From Bacteroidales bacterium (lineage in GTDB: Bacteria; Bacteroidota; Bacteroidia; Bacteroidales; UBA932), in the NCBI GenBank assembly GCA_017631875.1, contig JAGBSL010000040.1, forward strand, positions 1 to 16,484: a stretch of DNA of 16,484 bases, written 5' to 3'. Positions 13,912-16,484 of this stretch are shown one piece after another; positions within the stretch are counted from its first letter, which is position 1; the number at the start of each line of letters is the position of its first letter. Both the position numbers and the translations under genes were made by a program. The notes beneath the pieces were generated by a model that made no database searches, was not told the origin of the DNA, and saw only the letters and a program-made list of their open reading frames with translations.

Positions 13912-15129
13912 ATGCGTTGCATTGTTTTAGTGTTTTTTATGATCATGTCTGTGATATGCCTCAAGGCCCAGGAGCAGACGCTCAGAGTGGATTATATGTT
14001 CTCCGGAACGGACAAGTCAGTCGAGATTTCTCTTGATGAGATGTCGCGATTCGACGGATGGGCAGGTCGCAGGACCAATCTGACGGAGGTGCCGGTTCGC
14101 GGCAACGGTCAGATCTGCATGACTGATGTGCAGACAGGGGATACCTTGTACCGCATGTCGTTCTCGACACTTTTCCAGGAGTGGCAGACCACCGAGGAGG
14201 CGACCAAGGTGCGCAAGTCATTCGAGAATGTCTTCCTCCTTCCGATGCCGACAACCAAGGCGAAGGTAAATGTCCATCTGTACGATTTCTTCGGCAACAT
14301 AGTCGCTTCGCTCAATCACATTGTGGATCCGTCGGATATCCTGATCCGTAATCTGAACCCGCAAGCTCCGGAGCACAGGTACCTTCTCAAGAGCGGAACG
14401 CCAGCGGAAAAGATCGACGTGGCGATCGTGGCAGAAGGCTATACGGCTGAGGAAATGGATATGTTTTATGCGGACGCCCAAACAGCTATGGAGGCCATCC
14501 TCAAGCATGAGCCGTTCGGTCAGTATAAGGACAGGTTCAACTTCGTGGCGGTGGCCTTGGAATCACAGGACAGCGGCGTAAGCGTGCCGGGAGAAGCGGA
14601 GTGGAAGGACACCGCACTCAAGGCGCATTTCAATACCTTCTACATGGACCGTTACCTGACTACCCTCCGTCTGAAGAATATGCATGACAAGCTTTGTGGA
14701 GTACCATATGAGCATATTGTAATTCTTGCTAACACAGATACTTACGGTGGTGGCGGAATCTATAATTCATATACGCTTACAACTGCGCATCATCCTGCTT
14801 TCAAGCCGGTAGTGGTACATGAGTTCGGTCACAGTTTCGCCGGCCTTGCTGACGAGTATTACTACGATGACCAGTATGTGGAATACTACTATCCCGGTAC
14901 GGAACCATGGGAGCAGAACATCACGACTCTTGCAGACTTTGAGTCAAAGTGGAAGGACATGCTTGACGCAGGTGAGGCAGAACTCCATGAAGGAGCAGGC
15001 TATCAGTCAAAAGGAGTATACAGGCCGGCGAAGGACTGCCGTATGCATACAAACAGACCGGACAGTTTCTGCCCGGTCTGCCAGCGTGCCATCGCACGCA
15101 TTATAGAGTTCTATACTGATTGTCAATAA
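13912..15129 (+). CDS. Secreted IgA-peptidase family M64 metallopeptidase
   Basis: A 405-residue protein with a Sec signal peptide (MRCIVLVFFMIMSVICLKAQ, likely cleaved around residue 19; the cysteine context SVIC is a poor lipobox). Residues ~20-155 form a beta-rich N-terminal domain like those seen in Bacteroides M64 proteins, followed by the catalytic domain beginning IDVAIVAEGYTAEEMD (168-183). The zinc motif is HEFGH (His303, Glu304, His307), and Asp314 in AGLADEYYY is a plausible third ligand. A Cys cluster near the end (DCRMHTN, FCPVCQRA) is typical of the family. The family is named for an IgA protease from Clostridium ramosum; the substrate of this protein is not known. It is probably monocistronic. 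Its last 7 bases overlap the convergent GH51 gene. Confidence 0.92.
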   Translation: MRCIVLVFFMIMSVICLKAQEQTLRVDYMFSGTDKSVEISLDEMSRFDGWAGRRTNLTEVPVRGNGQICMTDVQTGDTLYRMSFSTLFQEWQTTEEATKVRKSFENVFLLPMPTTKAKVNVHLYDFFGNIVASLNHIVDPSDILIRNLNPQAPEHRYLLKSGTPAEKIDVAIVAEGYTAEEMDMFYADAQTAMEAILKHEPFGQYKDRFNFVAVALESQDSGVSVPGEAEWKDTALKAHFNTFYMDRYLTTLRLKNMHDKLCGVPYEHIVILANTDTYGGGGIYNSYTLTTAHHPAFKPVVVHEFGHSFAGLADEYYYDDQYVEYYYPGTEPWEQNITTLADFESKWKDMLDAGEAELHEGAGYQSKGVYRPAKDCRMHTNRPDSFCPVCQRAIARIIEFYTDCQ

Positions 15130-16484
15130 GAAATAGTATAAACTGCGAAAGTTCGCGGTCCGATAGTGCTGGTAAGTTTGTTCTTGTACCATGATGATGG
15201 TTCAATGACAGATGTTACCGGCACTATTGCATTAGGATTCTCAAGTGTGTTTTCTGCATATGGGTCGTCCGAATGCAGAATAGTGCATGTCACAGGACAA
15301 TCCAGTGTCTCCTTGCGGCTCAGGCCCTTGAATTGAAGGCTGATCTCCTGTGCCTCATCAGCGAGGTTCGCTACCTTGATGATGTACTGTTTCTTTACCT
15401 CATCTCGTACGGCTGAAGCATAAAGCCCGCGCTGACCTGTCACATTCTCCTCGTCCATCTTGATTGAGAGGCTATGCGTGCCGCAGTTGGTAGAATACAT
15501 CTTCTGCACATGGTAGCTGCATGAGAGCATAACGTCGAGGTTATCGAACCAGATCATGTCTGGCCTCCACTGCCATCCTTCCACATGGGCGAGGAGCGGA
15601 GCGTATGATGCCATGTGTACGATGTCTGCATTCCTTTCAAGTCCGGTCATGAATGCGGCTTCAAGAAGTGATGCGTTGAAATGGTTCCATTTGCGTCCGT
15701 CTACTCCATGGCATGCGTATTCGCCGGCAAATACCTTCGGACCTGTACGCGGATAGTCGTCATACCTGTCTGCATTATTGATGAAGAAGTCCTCATTTGC
15801 ATAATAATGCTCGTCAACAAGGTCGACTCCCAGTCTTCTCATCTCCTTCCATAGGTATTCGAAGTCCTCTCCGTCCTTGTATGGGCCTGAAGATCCGATG
15901 ATGCCGATCTCCGGATACTTTTCCCTGATCGCCTTCACGAAAACCTCCAGCCTCTGCGGATAACCTTCGCCCCACTGCTCGTTTCCGATGCCGATATATT
16001 TCAGGTTGAACGGCTCTGGATGGCCCATTTCTGCACGTACACGGCCCCATTCGCTGTCCACGGGACCATTAGCGAACTCGATCAGATCCAAGGCGTCATC
16101 CACAAACGGCTGCAGTTCGTCAAGCGAAGCATCAGAGTGCCAGTGAGGCTCATTCTCGAACTGACATGCGATGCCGCAGCTTACCACCGGAAGCGGCTCG
16201 GCACCAATCTCTTCCGCAAAACGGAAATACTCATAAAATCCGAGTCCGTATGACTGGTAGTAGTCCGGGAACATGCGGTGCGGGAATGTATAGCTCCAGC
16301 GTGTCTTATTGATAGGACGGTTCTCTACGGGACCTACAGAGTTCTTCCACTGGTAGCGTGTCTCAAGGTTTGTACCCTCCACGATGCATCCGCCAGGGAA
16401 GCGGAAAACGCCCGGCTCAAGCGCAGCGATGGCCTCCGCTATATCCTTGCGAAGTCCGTTCTCATCTCCGCGGAAAGTCTCGAC
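15123..16484 (-). CDS. Alpha-L-arabinofuranosidase, GH51 type, 5' part missing at window edge
   Basis: The minus frame is open from the right edge (first codon GTC at 16484) to the TGA at 15125-15123, giving 453 residues of the catalytic and C-terminal domains. Hallmarks: LRKDIAEAIAALEPGVFRFPGGCIVEG near the edge, KYIGIGNEQWGEGY with the acid/base Glu codon at 15980-15978, and PKVFAGEYACHG with the nucleophile Glu codon at 15722-15720. The last ~180 residues are the beta-rich arabinofuranosidase C-terminal domain. A GTG at 16382 is not the start: the conserved RFPGGC lies upstream of it and is in frame. The enzyme releases alpha-L-arabinofuranosyl groups from arabinan or arabinoxylan. Any signal peptide or N-terminal accessory domain lies outside the window. 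The gene ends inside the last codons of the convergent M64 gene. Confidence 0.93.
   Translation of the reverse strand, partial: VETFRGDENGLRKDIAEAIAALEPGVFRFPGGCIVEGTNLETRYQWKNSVGPVENRPINKTRWSYTFPHRMFPDYYQSYGLGFYEYFRFAEEIGAEPLPVVSCGIACQFENEPHWHSDASLDELQPFVDDALDLIEFANGPVDSEWGRVRAEMGHPEPFNLKYIGIGNEQWGEGYPQRLEVFVKAIREKYPEIGIIGSSGPYKDGEDFEYLWKEMRRLGVDLVDEHYYANEDFFINNADRYDDYPRTGPKVFAGEYACHGVDGRKWNHFNASLLEAAFMTGLERNADIVHMASYAPLLAHVEGWQWRPDMIWFDNLDVMLSCSYHVQKMYSTNCGTHSLSIKMDEENVTGQRGLYASAVRDEVKKQYIIKVANLADEAQEISLQFKGLSRKETLDCPVTCTILHSDDPYAENTLENPNAIVPVTSVIEPSSWYKNKLTSTIGPRTFAVYTISY

Noticed and set aside
16383..16484. GTG at 16382 as the start of the arabinofuranosidase
   Set aside because: The frame stays open to the window edge and encodes the conserved FRFPGGC segment upstream of that codon, so the gene is truncated by the edge rather than starting there.

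Overview
The window looks like a chromosomal segment of a member of the Bacteroidales, probably a gut-type lineage. The evidence is a PEP carboxykinase of the Bacteroidetes type, a very large TamB-like protein divergent from tsaD, an M64 (IgA-protease family) secreted peptidase beside a GH51 arabinofuranosidase, an absence of Shine-Dalgarno leaders, and several TAnnTTTG boxes that match the Bacteroidetes -7 promoter consensus. Base composition is fairly even. I see no plasmid, phage, IS element, CRISPR array or tRNA/rRNA gene. This is mostly core housekeeping DNA.

Layout. (1) 1-1249, minus: the first 416 codons of pckA, cut by the left edge. (2) 1250-1360: an AT-rich divergent promoter region with a 23-bp interrupted palindrome. 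(3) 1361-3241, plus: a RecQ helicase lacking an HRDC domain, followed by two back-to-back RNA hairpins in the convergent gap. (4) 11.05 kb down to 3363, minus: a tight five-gene operon, tamB > RsmI-like methyltransferase > folB > mtaB > PhnP-like metallo-hydrolase. Junctions are 1-bp gaps or 1-4-bp overlaps, except between the methyltransferase and folB, where the whole gap is a dispersed repeat that also supplies the folB start codon. (5) 11.04-11.19 kb: a divergent regulatory region. (6) 11191-13815, plus: tsaD and a COG2509-type FAD-dependent oxidoreductase, each preceded by a copy of one short palindromic repeat. (7) 13912-15129, plus: a secreted M64 peptidase. (8) 15123-16484, minus: the C-terminal 453 codons of a GH51 alpha-L-arabinofuranosidase, overlapping the peptidase tail to tail by 7 bp and running off the right edge.

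How the genes fit together. TsaD makes t6A at tRNA position 37 and MtaB methylthiolates that same base to ms2t6A, so two successive steps of one tRNA modification flank the tamB promoter. The RsmI-like protein may add another RNA methylation role. TamB belongs to outer-membrane biogenesis, FolB to folate synthesis, and pckA to the PEP/oxaloacetate node used in succinate-forming fermentation. The M64 peptidase and the arabinofuranosidase act on extracellular host or plant substrates.

No clear new defence or mobile system was found. The most unusual signals are non-coding or concern start sites: two otherwise identical palindromic repeats that differ only by a self-complementary 3+3 base insertion, a repeat-derived start codon for folB, a tamB frame with no ATG where an ATA sits at the expected start, and a double hairpin behind recQ whose G-U pairs point to a function in the plus-strand RNA.
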